Assembly (NCBI RefSeq): GCF_011320095.1
Contig: NZ_JAANOY010000008.1
Coordinates: 1-64,000, forward strand
Source: Cognatiluteimonas telluris
Lineage (GTDB): Bacteria; Pseudomonadota; Gammaproteobacteria; Xanthomonadales; Xanthomonadaceae
Reading direction: 5' to 3'
DNA length: 64,000 bases
The notes beneath the pieces were generated by a model. The model saw only the letters and a program-made list of their open reading frames with translations. It searched no databases and was not told the DNA's origin. Shown one piece after another: positions 30,366 to 40,591 of the stretch (the stretch's first letter is position 1; every line of letters starts with the position of its first letter). The position numbers were made by a program, and so were the translations under genes.

Positions 30366-31997
30366 ATGAGCGAAGTCGAGCGCGACGTGATGGAGTACGA
30401 CGTCGTCACCGTCGGCGCCGGCCCGGCCGGGCTGTCGTTCGCGATCAGGCTCAAGCAGTGCAACCCCGAGCTGAGCGTGTGCGTGATCGAGAAGGGCGCC
30501 ACCGTCGGCGCGCACATCCTGTCCGGCGCGGTGATCGAACCCGGCCCGCTGGACGCGCTGTTGCCCGGCTGGCGCGACAACCCGCCACCGATCTGCGTGC
30601 CCGCCGCCGAAGACGAATTCTGGCTGCTGTCGAAAACCGGCGCACGCAAGCTGCCGGTGCCGCCGGGCATGCACAACCGCGGCAACTTCATCGTCAGCCT
30701 CGGCGCGCTGTGCGCGTGGCTGGCGCCGCAGGCCGAAGCGCTGGGCGTGGAAATCTATCCCGGCTTCGCCGCGGCCGAGGCCCTGCATGACCCCGACGGC
30801 CGCGTCGCCGGCGTGCGCATCGGCGACATGGGCGTGGCGAAGGACGGCTCGCACAAGCCCGGCTACACCGCCGGGATCGACATCCGGGCCAAGGTCTCGG
30901 TGCTCGCCGAAGGCGCGCGCGGCAGCCTGACCAAGCAGCTGGTCAAGCGCTTCCGGCTCGATGCCGACAGCGATCCGCAGGCCTACTCGATCGGCATCAA
31001 GGAGCTGTGGCAACTGCCCGCCGGCCGCGCCACGCCGGGGAAGATCGTGCACACGCTCGGCTGGCCGGCGAGCAACGACATCTATGGCGGCAGCTTCCTC
31101 TACCACCTGGATGGCGACCGCGTCGCGCTGGGCTACGTCAGCGGACTGGATTACCGCGACCCGGACTACAAGCCCTGGGAAGCCTTCCAGCAATGGAAGA
31201 ACCACCCCACGGTCGCGCCGCTGCTCGAGGGCGGCAGCATCGTCTCGGCCGGCGCGCGCGCGATCGTCACCGGCGGCTGGCAGTCGCTGCCCAAGGTCGA
31301 GATGCCCGGCGCGCTGCTGATCGGCGACGGCGCCGGCCTGCTCAACGTGCCCAAGATCAAGGGCACCCACCAGGCGATCCGCAGCGGCATGCTCGCCGCC
31401 GAGCACCTGGCGCAGTCGCTGGACCCGCGCGGGTTCGATGCGAAGCTGCGTGCCTCGCCGGCGGTCGCCGAGCTGCGCCAGGTGCGCAACATCAAGCCCG
31501 GCTTCAAGCGCGGCCTGTGGTTCGGGTTGTTGAACGCGGCGTGGGAAACGGTCACCGGCGGACGTTCGCCGTGGACGCTCAAGGTCAAGCCCGACTGGTG
31601 CTCGCTGGACAAACTGGACGCGGATGCCCGGCGCGCCGACGACCGTGCGCGCGGCTACGTCCAGCGCACGCTGCCGCCGCGCGACCGCCTGCAGGGCGTG
31701 TACTTCGCCGCCACCGAGCACGACGAGGACCAGCCGGTGCACCTGGTGGTGCACGACACCAACATCTGCATCGAGCGATGCACGGTCGAATACGGCAATC
31801 CGTGCACGCGCTTCTGCCCGGCCAACGTCTACGAGATCGTCGACGTGGTGACCGGTGATCCGGACACCGGCAAGCGCCTGCAGATCAACGCCGCCAACTG
31901 CGTGCACTGCAAGACCTGCGACATCAAGGATCCGTACGAAATCATCACCTGGGTGACGCCGGAAGGCGGGTCGGGTCCGAATTACCAGAACCTGTGA
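30366..31997 (+). CDS. Electron transfer flavoprotein:ubiquinone oxidoreductase
   Basis: 543 residues from the ATG at 30366 (MSEVERDVMEYD). Membrane-bound FAD and 4Fe-4S enzyme that passes electrons from reduced ETF to quinone during fatty-acid and amino-acid oxidation. The FAD motif is VVTVGAGPAGLSFAIRLKQ (about 12-30). The four Cys of the 4Fe-4S cluster are in the C-terminal part: IERCTVEYGNPCTRFCPANV and CVHCKTCDIKDPYEI. The ubiquinone-binding segment lies in between. Its partners etfB and etfA are 6.7 kb downstream in the same window. Confidence 0.95.
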   Translation: MSEVERDVMEYDVVTVGAGPAGLSFAIRLKQCNPELSVCVIEKGATVGAHILSGAVIEPGPLDALLPGWRDNPPPICVPAAEDEFWLLSKTGARKLPVPPGMHNRGNFIVSLGALCAWLAPQAEALGVEIYPGFAAAEALHDPDGRVAGVRIGDMGVAKDGSHKPGYTAGIDIRAKVSVLAEGARGSLTKQLVKRFRLDADSDPQAYSIGIKELWQLPAGRATPGKIVHTLGWPASNDIYGGSFLYHLDGDRVALGYVSGLDYRDPDYKPWEAFQQWKNHPTVAPLLEGGSIVSAGARAIVTGGWQSLPKVEMPGALLIGDGAGLLNVPKIKGTHQAIRSGMLAAEHLAQSLDPRGFDAKLRASPAVAELRQVRNIKPGFKRGLWFGLLNAAWETVTGGRSPWTLKVKPDWCSLDKLDADARRADDRARGYVQRTLPPRDRLQGVYFAATEHDEDQPVHLVVHDTNICIERCTVEYGNPCTRFCPANVYEIVDVVTGDPDTGKRLQINAANCVHCKTCDIKDPYEIITWVTPEGGSGPNYQNL

Positions 31998-32026
31998 CGC
32001 CGGCTCGACCGGCAGGAGCAAAACCC

Positions 32027-32965
32027 ATGGCCGATACGGCAGCCAGCGCAGACGACATCATCCGGACGCTGCGTTCCTCGGCGGAAGCCTATCGCGAGGC
32101 ATCACGCAAGGAGGGGTCGGTTTGGGGGCGGATGTTCTCGGACCCGGCATTCCTCGCCATCCGCGACGACGACCAGGCGGCAGCGGCGGAACTCGGGCTC
32201 AACCGGGACACCGTCGGCCTGTTGGTGATGTTGCAGCGGGCCGGCCTCAAGCCACGCTCGGGCCTCTCGCTGGGCTGCGGTTCCGGTCGCGGTGAACGTG
32301 CCCTGCTGGAGCGGCGCATCTGCGAACGATTCGTCGGCGTCGATGTCGCCCCGCAGGCGATCGAGGAAGCGCGCCAGTTCGCCGAGAAGGATGGACTTCC
32401 GATCCGCTACGTCTGCCAGGACCTCAACGCCATTGCCCTGGGTGACGAGCGCTTTGATCTCGTCGTCTGCCAGACCATCCTCCACCACGTGCTCGAGCTG
32501 GAGCACGTCCTGGATGAAATCGAACGGGTGCTGTCGCCGGAGGGCGTGTTCTACGTGCACGACTACATCGGCGAAACCCAGTTCCAGTTCAGCGACGAGC
32601 GCCTGGAGTGGATCAATGCCGTCCTCGCCGCACTTCCAGAACCATTGCGCACGAACCGGGTCGGCAACAAGGTCCTCAAGCAGGTCGGGCGGCCGGTTCC
32701 CGGCAAGCTGGTCTCGCCGTTCGAAGCCATCCGTTCGGGGGAAATCAGCGCCATGCTCAAGCAGCGCTTCGACATCGTGGAATGCCACGAGCACACGACG
32801 ATCATGGACCGGGTCGTGCCGATGGGAACCCGGCGCGGATACCTGGCCGACGCCAACACACGCGCGCTGTTCGACCTGGTGAAGCTGCTGGACAAGGCGC
32901 TACTGCAAGGCGGCGTGCTCCCGCCGGTGGAAGGGCGCTACCTGCTGCGGCGCAAGCAACGTTGA
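32027..32965 (+). CDS. SAM-dependent methyltransferase (class I)
   Basis: 312 residues from the ATG at 32027. The SAM-binding glycine loop is LSLGCGSGRGERALLER (about 88-104), the acidic residue at the end of beta-2 is in FVGVDVAPQAIEEA, and motif III/IV is FDLVVCQTILHHVLELEHVL. This is the Methyltransf_11 pattern. The substrate cannot be inferred. It follows the ETF oxidoreductase by 29 bases and is probably co-transcribed with it. Confidence 0.85.
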   Translation: MADTAASADDIIRTLRSSAEAYREASRKEGSVWGRMFSDPAFLAIRDDDQAAAAELGLNRDTVGLLVMLQRAGLKPRSGLSLGCGSGRGERALLERRICERFVGVDVAPQAIEEARQFAEKDGLPIRYVCQDLNAIALGDERFDLVVCQTILHHVLELEHVLDEIERVLSPEGVFYVHDYIGETQFQFSDERLEWINAVLAALPEPLRTNRVGNKVLKQVGRPVPGKLVSPFEAIRSGEISAMLKQRFDIVECHEHTTIMDRVVPMGTRRGYLADANTRALFDLVKLLDKALLQGGVLPPVEGRYLLRRKQR

Positions 32966-32973
32966 TCCCATGA

Positions 32974-33005
32974 CAAAAAAGAGAGCCGCCCAAGGCGGCT
33001 CTCTT
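32974..33005. terminator. Bidirectional hairpin terminator between convergent genes
   Basis: AAGAGAGCCGCC, loop CAA, GGCGGCTCTCTT. On the minus strand it is followed by TTTTTT, so it mainly terminates the metalloprotease gene (stop at 33024). On the plus strand the tail is TTGTT, a weaker stop for the methyltransferase transcript. Confidence 0.85.
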
Positions 33006-33023
33006 GTTCCATGCCGTCGCCGC

Positions 33024-35417
33024 TCAGCCCGCGGGAACCCATTGCAGGTTCGATACGGTTGAAACCGACTGTGCCGTACTGATGTTCGCCGACCTCCAGA
33101 TGATGTTGGCTCCGCTGCTTGCGTTGCGCCACAGCACATCGGCCTTGTGGTCGCCGTTGAAGTCGCCAAAGCCCGCCACGTTGTAGGTGGTGCTGGCCGA
33201 GTGCACGGGCATGTAGTTGGACCGGAAGGCACTCAACCAGACGGAATTGGCTCCCGAGTTCACATTGCGCCAGAACACATCGGCACGACCGTCGCCATTG
33301 AAGTCGGCGACGCCCGCGATCACCCAGTTCAAGTCTGTGGCCGCATTGATCGCCTGCTGGGTCGAATAGTTGGCGGAGCGCCAGATGGCGTTGGATCCGC
33401 TGATGACGTTCCGCCACAGGATGTCGGCCTTGTGATCACCGTTGAAGTCGCCCACGCCAACCACGATCCAGGCTCGGCCAGCGACGGCATGGACAGCCTG
33501 CGCGCTGCCGGAGCGTCCGGACTTCCAGATGACGTTGGAGCCACTCTCGGCGTTGCGCCACAGGATGTCCGACTTGCCGTCGCCGTTGAAGTCGGCGATG
33601 CCAGCCACCTCCCAGGCGGTTTCGCGGGCACTCGTCGCCTGCGCGGTCCGATAATTGCCCGATAGCCAGATGGAATTACTGCCGGTGTTGGCATTGCGCC
33701 ACAGGACGTCGGAGCGGCCATCGCCATTGAAGTCCCCCACTCCGCCGACGACCCATGCGGTGCCCGCCGAATGGATGTACAAGGTCGTTGCAGAGTTGCC
33801 CGACAACCAGATGGAGTTGGCGCCGGTGACCGTGTTGCGCCACAGGATGTCCGACTTGCCGTCGCCATTGAAGTCGCCGCGGTTGTCAACACCCATGACC
33901 TGGGTCTTTGCCGCGCGGAAGGCCGCGACCGCCGGCATCGTCCTGATCAGGGTCTGGGCATTGTCGGCCACGTTGGTCTCGCCGCAGGCCAAGCCGCCAC
34001 ACGAGGTGAGGCGCGGGTTGGAAAACACGCGATATGCCGTCTGTCCCACTGTCGGAATCGCCATGATCGTGTAGAAGTTTCCGCCGCCAGCGCCCGTGCT
34101 GTAGCCGAAGGAATAGCCGTACCGGCCATACTCACCTGGATCCAGGGGATCGTTGTCGGTATTGGTGTCATCGTCACCGGCCGCCGCCGTCCGGTCATGG
34201 GCAAGCCCCAGGTTATGACCGATTTCATGCGCCAGTGTTTCCGTCCGGCAGATGCCACCGGCGGAGTCGCTGATCACCGACAGCCCATACGCGGCACTGC
34301 TGGCGGTGATCGGCTGTTGCCCGCCACCAATCAGCCAGGCTACGCCGCACGTTTGGTTTTCCGTCTTGTAATCGCGCACCAACGACACGAGGTCGGCGCC
34401 GAACTGGTTGCGCGCGGCAATCAACGGGGCGAGCCCGGCCGGTACCGACGACGCGTTGCAGCTGACATCGCCGTCGGGCAAGTGCAACTGGCCGCTGGCA
34501 ACCGTCGAGCACTGCAGCCCCGACAGGTCGAACAGCGCACTGCGGTTGGTCGTCGTGTCGGCATAGTTGACCTGGACCGTGCGCACCAGGCGCAGCCGAC
34601 CGCCGACATGGCTGTTCGAAAAGGCCTGGTTCGCGACATCGACCAGGAAGTTCAACCGGGTCTTAACCTGGGAAAATCCGCCGAGACGGGTCTTCAACCC
34701 GCTGGAATACCCGAGGACCAGATCGACAGTGGCTCCGTCCGAGGTCTGGGTCGCCGATGCCTGCCTGCTGGGGACCGACGCCGCCAAGGCCGACACCAGC
34801 GCGGAACCCATGGCTGTCGGCGACGTCCCCGACGCCCGGTCTGGCGCATTCAGGACATCCGGGCCTCCAGCCACGGCCGTTGTGGGCGAGCCAGCCAGCT
34901 TGCGTACGTCGGTTTCAACCAGCCATGTCCGACCGCCCTTCGAGGTGATCTCGAATGGCAGGCCTTTGTCATTGGGAATCGACCCGAATACCGCCTTGTC
35001 ACCGAACGTGAGGATCGCCTCCTGTCCACCTCGGCTGCCTTCGGGCTGGCCGATCCACGTCCAGTTGCCGTCGGCGTGTTCGATTTGACGCTCGTAACGC
35101 AACCGGATCGGATGGCCGTCCGGTGCATCGAGGACCATCCCGCCCTCGGCGACCGAGCGCAATGCATGGGCTTCACTCAGGTCGACTGCGTGCCACGTGG
35201 TCGCCCCGCTGTTCAGCGTTGCGTGCGGTGAATACGCGAGCAGGCTTCCATGATCGGCCATCGATGCAATCGATGACGCGTGCGGGGCAGGCGCATCGGT
35301 GAAGGAGGGCGTTGCAGACGCTGCCTGTGCAGTCGGCGTGGTCGACGCCTGTTGGGAATTCGAAGGGCAACCGGCCAGAAGGCCGGCAAGGGCTCCACAT
35401 AAAAGAGCGATGCGCAT
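33024..35417 (-). CDS. Secreted zinc metalloprotease lipoprotein with six FG-GAP repeats
   Basis: 797 residues. The signal peptide has lipobox LLAGC (Cys at about 17). A propeptide-like region (to about 220) precedes a reprolysin-type M12 catalytic domain with HEIGHNLGLAHD (about 395-406; H-E-x2-H-x2-G-x2-H-D) and a Met-turn YTIMAIPT. The C-terminal ~270 residues contain six FG-GAP/VCBS-type repeats of the form DFNGDGKSDILWRN...G.N.IW.SG, a probable calcium-binding beta-propeller. Predicted to degrade extracellular or surface protein. A paralogue with the same layout is at 42827-45271. Confidence 0.88.
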   Translation of the reverse strand: MRIALLCGALAGLLAGCPSNSQQASTTPTAQAASATPSFTDAPAPHASSIASMADHGSLLAYSPHATLNSGATTWHAVDLSEAHALRSVAEGGMVLDAPDGHPIRLRYERQIEHADGNWTWIGQPEGSRGGQEAILTFGDKAVFGSIPNDKGLPFEITSKGGRTWLVETDVRKLAGSPTTAVAGGPDVLNAPDRASGTSPTAMGSALVSALAASVPSRQASATQTSDGATVDLVLGYSSGLKTRLGGFSQVKTRLNFLVDVANQAFSNSHVGGRLRLVRTVQVNYADTTTNRSALFDLSGLQCSTVASGQLHLPDGDVSCNASSVPAGLAPLIAARNQFGADLVSLVRDYKTENQTCGVAWLIGGGQQPITASSAAYGLSVISDSAGGICRTETLAHEIGHNLGLAHDRTAAAGDDDTNTDNDPLDPGEYGRYGYSFGYSTGAGGGNFYTIMAIPTVGQTAYRVFSNPRLTSCGGLACGETNVADNAQTLIRTMPAVAAFRAAKTQVMGVDNRGDFNGDGKSDILWRNTVTGANSIWLSGNSATTLYIHSAGTAWVVGGVGDFNGDGRSDVLWRNANTGSNSIWLSGNYRTAQATSARETAWEVAGIADFNGDGKSDILWRNAESGSNVIWKSGRSGSAQAVHAVAGRAWIVVGVGDFNGDHKADILWRNVISGSNAIWRSANYSTQQAINAATDLNWVIAGVADFNGDGRADVFWRNVNSGANSVWLSAFRSNYMPVHSASTTYNVAGFGDFNGDHKADVLWRNASSGANIIWRSANISTAQSVSTVSNLQWVPAG

Positions 35418-35616
35418 GTCAGGACACCGAATTCAGCTGACGGGGCGCTCGTGATAATTCAGCAGGGGTCATCGATGTGTGAATGCGTGCGCCTGCTCTT
35501 TGCAAGCGTTGCACCGGCTCATCGATGGCAAGACTGACCGGGATCGCCTGGCGGCTTTCGGATGGCTCACGCGCAATTCACGACATGTTTCTTCGTGTCA
35601 ATTCCGCGTCAAGGAT
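35418..35616. other. Promoter region of the metalloprotease gene; no gene
   Basis: 199 bases, less GC-rich than the surroundings. On the minus strand it lies upstream of the protease ATG at 35417 and downstream of the cysNC stop. No terminator-like hairpin was seen after cysNC. Confidence 0.35.
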
Positions 35617-37512
35617 TCAATGCCTAGACATATAGCGCAGCACCCGTGCGGCGAGTTCTTCGGTCGCCTCGGCTGCGCTTTCCAGTACGATCTCCGCATG
35701 CGCCGGGCGTTCGTAGGGCGAATCGATGCCGGTGAAGTTGGCGATCTCGCCGGCGCGCGCCTTCGCATACAGCCCCTTCACATCGCGTTGCTCGGCGACT
35801 TCCAGTGGCGCGTCGACGAAGATCTCGACGAACTCGCCGTCGCCGAACAACTCGCGCGCCATCCGACGTTCGGCGATGAAGGGCGAGATGAAACTCACCA
35901 GCACGATCAGGCCGGCGTCGACCATCAGCCGCGCGACTTCCGCCACGCGACGGATGTTTTCCACGCGATCCTCGTCGGTGAAGCCCAGATCCTTGTTCAA
36001 GCCGTGGCGCACGTTGTCGCCGTCGAGCAGGTAGGTGTGCTGGCCCATGGCGAGCAGGCGTTTCTCCACCAGGTTGGCGATGGTCGACTTGCCCGACCCC
36101 GACAGGCCGGTGAACCACAGGCAGCGCGGCTGCTGGTGCTTGATCCGCGCGCGCGCGGCCTTGTCGACGTCGACGTGCTGCCAGTGGATGTTGCCGGCGC
36201 GGCGCAGTGCGAAATCGAGCGTGCCGGCGGCCACGGTGGCATAGCTCTGGCGGTCGATGAGGATGAACGCGCCCAGTTCACGATTGTCGGCGTAGGGCTC
36301 GAACGCCACCGCCTGGTCCAGGTGCAGGTTGCAGTACGCGACCTCGTTGAGCTCCAGGTGCTTGGCGGCCAGGTGTTCCTGGGTGTTGACGTCGACCTTG
36401 TGCTTGATTTCGGTCACGGTCGCGCCGACGGTGCGCGCGCCGATCTTGAGCCAGTACGGCCGCCCCGGCAGCAAGGCATGCTCGCCCAGCCACAGCAGGT
36501 GCACGGCAAACTGGTCGGCGACCTGCGGCGGGTTGTGCGCGGCGGCGATGACGTCGCCGCGACTGATGTCGAGTTCGTCGCCGAGCGTCAGCGTGACGGC
36601 CTGCCCCGCGCGCGCGCGCGCCAGATCGCCATCGGCGGTGACGATCCGCGCCACGGTCGAACGCCGGCCGGACGGCAGCGCCACGATCTCGTCGCCGGCT
36701 TGCACCTCGCCGGCGACGATCGTGCCGGCAAAGCCGCGGAAGCTCGAATCGGGGCGGCACACCCATTGCACCGGCATGCGCAGGCCAAGCTCGCTGGACT
36801 TGCGCGAGACATCGACGGTTTCCAGGTGCTCGAGCAGCGTCGGTCCGCGATACCACGGCATTGCGTCCGAACGCTGCAGCATGTTGTCGCCCCTGAGTGC
36901 GGACAACGGCAGGCAGGTGACGTGTTCGATGCCCAGCTGCGCGGCCAGTTCGCGGTAGCCGTCGACGATCGCCTCGAAGACGCCTTCGTCGTAATCGACC
37001 AGGTCCATCTTGTTCACCGCCAGCAGCACATGGCGGATGCCCAGCAGCGACACGATGTAGCTGTGGCGGCGGGTCTGCGTCAGCAGGCCCTTGCGCGCGT
37101 CGACCAGCACCACCGCCAGGTCGGCGGTGGACGCGCCGGTGGCCATGTTGCGGGTGTACTGCTCGTGTCCCGGGCAATCGGCGACGATGAACTTGCGCTT
37201 CTCGGTGCTGAAGAAGCGGTAGGCGACATCGATGGTGATGCCCTGCTCGCGCTCGGCGGCCAGGCCATCGACCAGCAGCGCGAAATCGATGTCCTGGCCC
37301 TGGGTGCCGTGGCGGCGGCTGTCGGCCTCCAGCGTGGCCAGCTGGTCGTCGAACAGCAATCGCGTGTCGTGCAGCAGGCGCCCGATCAGCGTGCTCTTGC
37401 CGTCGTCGACGCTGCCGCAGGTAATGAAGCGCAGCAGGCCCTTGGTCTCGTGCTGCTGCAGGTAGGCGGCGACCGCGGTGGCGGCGTCGCTCGCGGGAAG
37501 GATCGCTTCCAT
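35617..37512 (-). CDS. cysNC: Bifunctional sulfate adenylyltransferase GTPase subunit/APS kinase (CysN-CysC fusion)
   Basis: 631 residues. Residues about 1-430 are CysN: G1 GSVDDGKS (33-40), G3 DCPGHEQ, G4 NKMD and an EF-Tu-like domain 2. Residues about 440-631 are APS kinase: P-loop GLSGSGKST (about 470), [15 protein letters not shown] and FISPF. It activates sulfate to APS (with CysD) and then phosphorylates APS to PAPS. The start overlaps the cysD stop (TGATG), so the two are coupled. No reductase genes (cysHIJ) are adjacent. Confidence 0.95.
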   Translation of the reverse strand: MEAILPASDAATAVAAYLQQHETKGLLRFITCGSVDDGKSTLIGRLLHDTRLLFDDQLATLEADSRRHGTQGQDIDFALLVDGLAAEREQGITIDVAYRFFSTEKRKFIVADCPGHEQYTRNMATGASTADLAVVLVDARKGLLTQTRRHSYIVSLLGIRHVLLAVNKMDLVDYDEGVFEAIVDGYRELAAQLGIEHVTCLPLSALRGDNMLQRSDAMPWYRGPTLLEHLETVDVSRKSSELGLRMPVQWVCRPDSSFRGFAGTIVAGEVQAGDEIVALPSGRRSTVARIVTADGDLARARAGQAVTLTLGDELDISRGDVIAAAHNPPQVADQFAVHLLWLGEHALLPGRPYWLKIGARTVGATVTEIKHKVDVNTQEHLAAKHLELNEVAYCNLHLDQAVAFEPYADNRELGAFILIDRQSYATVAAGTLDFALRRAGNIHWQHVDVDKAARARIKHQQPRCLWFTGLSGSGKSTIANLVEKRLLAMGQHTYLLDGDNVRHGLNKDLGFTDEDRVENIRRVAEVARLMVDAGLIVLVSFISPFIAERRMARELFGDGEFVEIFVDAPLEVAEQRDVKGLYAKARAGEIANFTGIDSPYERPAHAEIVLESAAEATEELAARVLRYMSRH

Positions 37513-38423
37513 CAGAAGTAGCCCTCCTGCTTCTTCTTTTCCATCGACGCCGAGGGGTCCTGGTCGATCACGCGGCCCTGGCGCTCGGAGGTCGTCGCCA
37601 CCAGCATCTCGGCGATGATCTTCTCCAGCGTGTCGGCCTCGGATTCGATCGCGCCGGTGAGCGGATAGCAGCCCAGGGTGCGGAAGCGGATCTTCTTCAT
37701 CACCGGCTGCTCGCCGTCATGCAGCGGCAGGCGTCCGTCGTCGACCATGATCAGCGCGCCGTCGCGCTCGACCACCGGGCGCTCGGCCGCAAGATAGAGC
37801 GACGGCACCGGGATCTTCTCGCGGAAGATGTACAACCACACGTCGAGCTCGGTCCAGTTGGAGATCGGGAACACGCGCACCGATTCGCCCTTGTGGATCC
37901 GGGTGTTGTAGACATCCCACAGCTCCGGGCGCTGGTTCTTCGGGTCCCAGCGGTGCTGGGCGCTGCGGAAGGAGAAGATGCGCTCCTTGGCGCGGGATTT
38001 TTCCTCGTCGCGGCGCGCGCCGCCGATCGCGGCATCGAAGCCCCACTTGTCCAGCGCCTGCTTCAGCGCCTGCGTCTTCATCACGTCGGTGTGCACGGTG
38101 GCGCCGTGGCTGATCGGGCCGATGCCTTGGGCGATGCCGTCGGGATTGGTCCAGGTGCGCAGCTCGACCCCGGTCTCTGCCGCGCGCCGGTCGCGGAAGG
38201 CGATCATCTCGCGGAACTTCCACGTCGTGTCGACGTGCAGCAGCGGGATCGGCGGGCGCGAGGGATAAAACGCCTTGAGCAGCAGGTGCAGCAGCACCGA
38301 GCTGTCCTTGCCCACCGAATACATCATCACCGGATTGCGGAATTCCGCCGCGACCTCGCGCAGGATGTGGATGCTTTCGGCTTCCAGGCGGTCGAGGTGG
38401 GACAGGAGGGCGGCGTCGGGCAT
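37512..38423 (-). CDS. cysD: Sulfate adenylyltransferase subunit 2
   Basis: 303 residues from the ATG at 38423 ([20 protein letters not shown]). ATP-PP-type enzyme with P-loop [13 protein letters not shown] (about 36-48), [14 protein letters not shown] and the Arg-rich [15 protein letters not shown] segment. It forms the sulfurylase with the CysN part of the fusion. First gene of the cysD-cysNC operon; divergent from etfB by 237 bases. Confidence 0.97.
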   Translation of the reverse strand: MPDAALLSHLDRLEAESIHILREVAAEFRNPVMMYSVGKDSSVLLHLLLKAFYPSRPPIPLLHVDTTWKFREMIAFRDRRAAETGVELRTWTNPDGIAQGIGPISHGATVHTDVMKTQALKQALDKWGFDAAIGGARRDEEKSRAKERIFSFRSAQHRWDPKNQRPELWDVYNTRIHKGESVRVFPISNWTELDVWLYIFREKIPVPSLYLAAERPVVERDGALIMVDDGRLPLHDGEQPVMKKIRFRTLGCYPLTGAIESEADTLEKIIAEMLVATTSERQGRVIDQDPSASMEKKKQEGYF

Positions 38424-38660
38424 CGGGCGGCAAGGCGTGGAGGCCGCGCATTTTAGCCCGCCGCTGCCGTCGATGCCCCGCGCAGCGCGGCGATACCGCG
38501 GCAATCCGGACGAATCGGCCTCGGCGCCGCTTCCTCCTGTGTCGCCATCCACGCCCCGGCCGACTCGCGCCGGCGCCGTTGGCCCGCTAAAATCCCCGGT
38601 TCGCTCTCTCCGGCACCGGCGTCCTGCCCTGCCGCCCCCGCCATTCCAGGAGCCCGGACG

Positions 38661-39407
38661 ATGAAGATCCTCGTCGGCTACAAGCGCGTCGTGGACTACA
38701 ACGTCCGCATCCAGGTCAAGCCCGATGGCTCGGGCGTGGTCACCGACGGCGTCAAGCTGTCGCCCAACCCGTTCGACGAGATCGCGCTGGAAGAGGCACT
38801 CCGCCTGCGCGACAAGGGCATCGCGACCGAGGTCGTCGTCGCCACCATCGCGCCGGCCGATGCCCAGGCGCACCTGCGCAACGGACTGGCCATGGGTGCC
38901 AACCGCGCGATCCACGTGATCGCCGATCGTGCGGTACAACCACTGACCGCGGCGCGCGCGCTGCTCAAGCTGGTCGAGCGCGAACAGCCGGACCTGGTCA
39001 TCCTCGGCAAGCAGGCGATCGACGACGACTGCAACCAGACCGGGCAGATGCTGGCGACCTTGTGGGGCCGGCCGCAGGCGACGTTCGCGTCGAAGCTGGA
39101 GATCGCCGCCGGCAAGGCCACGGTCACGCGCGAGGTCGACGCCGGGCTGGAGACGCTGGAAGTCGACCTGCCCGCGGTCGTCACCACCGACCTGCGCCTG
39201 AACGAGCCGCGGTTCATCAAGCTGCCGGACATCATGAAGGCCAAGAGCAAGCCGCTGGAGGCGATCGCCTTCGCCGACCTCGGCGTCGAGGACGGCGACC
39301 AACTGCAGACGACGCACTACGCGCCGCCGACCAGGCGCGGCAAGGGCGTGATGGTGAAGGACGTGGCCGAGCTCGTCGCCGCGTTGAGACAGAAAGGGCT
39401 GGTGTAG
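38661..39407 (+). CDS. etfB: Electron transfer flavoprotein beta subunit
   Basis: 248 residues. Start [20 protein letters not shown] is typical. The AMP-binding region has [19 protein letters not shown] and the ETF-beta signature is [20 protein letters not shown]. It pairs with EtfA to carry electrons from acyl-CoA dehydrogenases to the ubiquinone oxidoreductase at 30366-31997. A 237-base divergent region upstream (shared with cysD) should hold the promoter, but I cannot name it. Confidence 0.97.
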   Translation: MKILVGYKRVVDYNVRIQVKPDGSGVVTDGVKLSPNPFDEIALEEALRLRDKGIATEVVVATIAPADAQAHLRNGLAMGANRAIHVIADRAVQPLTAARALLKLVEREQPDLVILGKQAIDDDCNQTGQMLATLWGRPQATFASKLEIAAGKATVTREVDAGLETLEVDLPAVVTTDLRLNEPRFIKLPDIMKAKSKPLEAIAFADLGVEDGDQLQTTHYAPPTRRGKGVMVKDVAELVAALRQKGLV

Positions 39408-39435
39408 CGCGGCTCCGCCCGGCCTGGCGATGCAG

Positions 39436-39532
39436 GTGGGTTGAACCCGCCCCGCACCGCCGACTGCCGGGAAGGCGCGTGCGCTGCGTCGCCACTTCCA
39501 GATTCCAGACGGCGGGTTGAACCCCGCCCCAC
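39436..39532 (+). repeat. Two direct copies of a small hairpin repeat between etfB and etfA
   Basis: GTGGGTTGAACCCGCCCCGC followed by AC (39436-39457) and GGCGGGTTGAACCCCGCCCC followed by AC (39511-39532). Each can form a short hairpin GCGGG-TTGAA-CCCGC. The copies are 75 bases apart in the 140-base gap of an operon that usually has a short spacer. Confidence 0.65.
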
Positions 39533-39547
39533 GTTGCAAGGATCGTC

Positions 39548-40486
39548 ATGTCCAAGGTACTCATCGTCGCCGAACACCTCGATGGCAAGCTCAACGCCGC
39601 GACCGCACGCTGCGTGTCCGCCGCGCAGGCGCTGCAACCCGAGGCGATCGATGTCGCCGTGCTCGCCGCCGATCCGGCCGCCGTCGCCGCACAGGCGGCG
39701 CAGATCGCCGGGGTCACGCGGGTGCTGGCGGTGGCCAACGTCGCCGACGCGCAGGCGATCGCGCAGGTGCAGGCTCCGCAGGTCGCGCAACTGGGCGCCG
39801 GCTACACCCACGTGTTTGGTCCCAGCACAACCTTCGGCAAGGACCTCATGCCCTGCGTGGCCGCGCTGCTCGGCGTGGCGCAGGTGTCCGACGTGATGGC
39901 GGTTGAATCCAGCCACGTCTTCAAGCGACCAATCTACGCCGGCAATGCGATCGTGACCGTGCAGGCACCGGCCGATCGCATCGTGGTGGCCACCATCCGC
40001 ACCGCATCGTGGCCCGAAGCTTCCGGCGGCGGCACGGCCGCGGTGGAACCGGCGCAGGTCGATGCCACGCTGCCGACCCACACCCGGTACATCGGCCTGG
40101 CCGCCGGCAATTCCGATCGCCCGGACCTGCAGGGCGCGCGACGGGTGGTGTCCGGTGGCCGCGGCGTCGGCTCGGCGGAGAACTTCAAGATCATCTATGA
40201 CCTGGCCGACAAGCTTGGCGCCGCCGTTGGCGCCTCGCGCGCCGCCGTGGATGCCGGTTATGTGTCCAGCGAACTGCAGGTCGGCCAGACCGGCAAGATC
40301 ATCGCGCCCGACCTCTACATCGCCGTAGGCATCAGCGGCGCGATCCAGCACCTGACCGGGATCAAGGACGCCGGCACCATCGTCGCGATCAACAAGGATC
40401 CGGAGAGCCCGATCTTCGAGGTCGCCGACATCGGCCTGGTCGGCGATCTTTTCAAGCTGTTGCCGGAACTGCAGCAGGCCCTCTGA
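39548..40486 (+). CDS. etfA: Electron transfer flavoprotein alpha subunit
   Basis: 312 residues. The FAD-binding C-terminal half shows RRVVSGGRGVGSAENF and the signature GQTGKIIAPDLYIAVGISGA followed by IQHLTGIKDAGTIVAINKDP. It binds FAD and completes ETF with EtfB. ATG at 39548, preceded by AAGGATCG (possible Shine-Dalgarno). Confidence 0.97.
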   Translation: MSKVLIVAEHLDGKLNAATARCVSAAQALQPEAIDVAVLAADPAAVAAQAAQIAGVTRVLAVANVADAQAIAQVQAPQVAQLGAGYTHVFGPSTTFGKDLMPCVAALLGVAQVSDVMAVESSHVFKRPIYAGNAIVTVQAPADRIVVATIRTASWPEASGGGTAAVEPAQVDATLPTHTRYIGLAAGNSDRPDLQGARRVVSGGRGVGSAENFKIIYDLADKLGAAVGASRAAVDAGYVSSELQVGQTGKIIAPDLYIAVGISGAIQHLTGIKDAGTIVAINKDPESPIFEVADIGLVGDLFKLLPELQQAL

Positions 40487-40591
40487 GGTCGAGGACGCGG
40501 GCCGTCGGCCGGGCCATCGGCTCCGGCCCTGTGCGCCGGATCCGAGGCCGTTCCCGTGTCGCCGCCGCGCCAACCATCCAACTTCCAGGCC

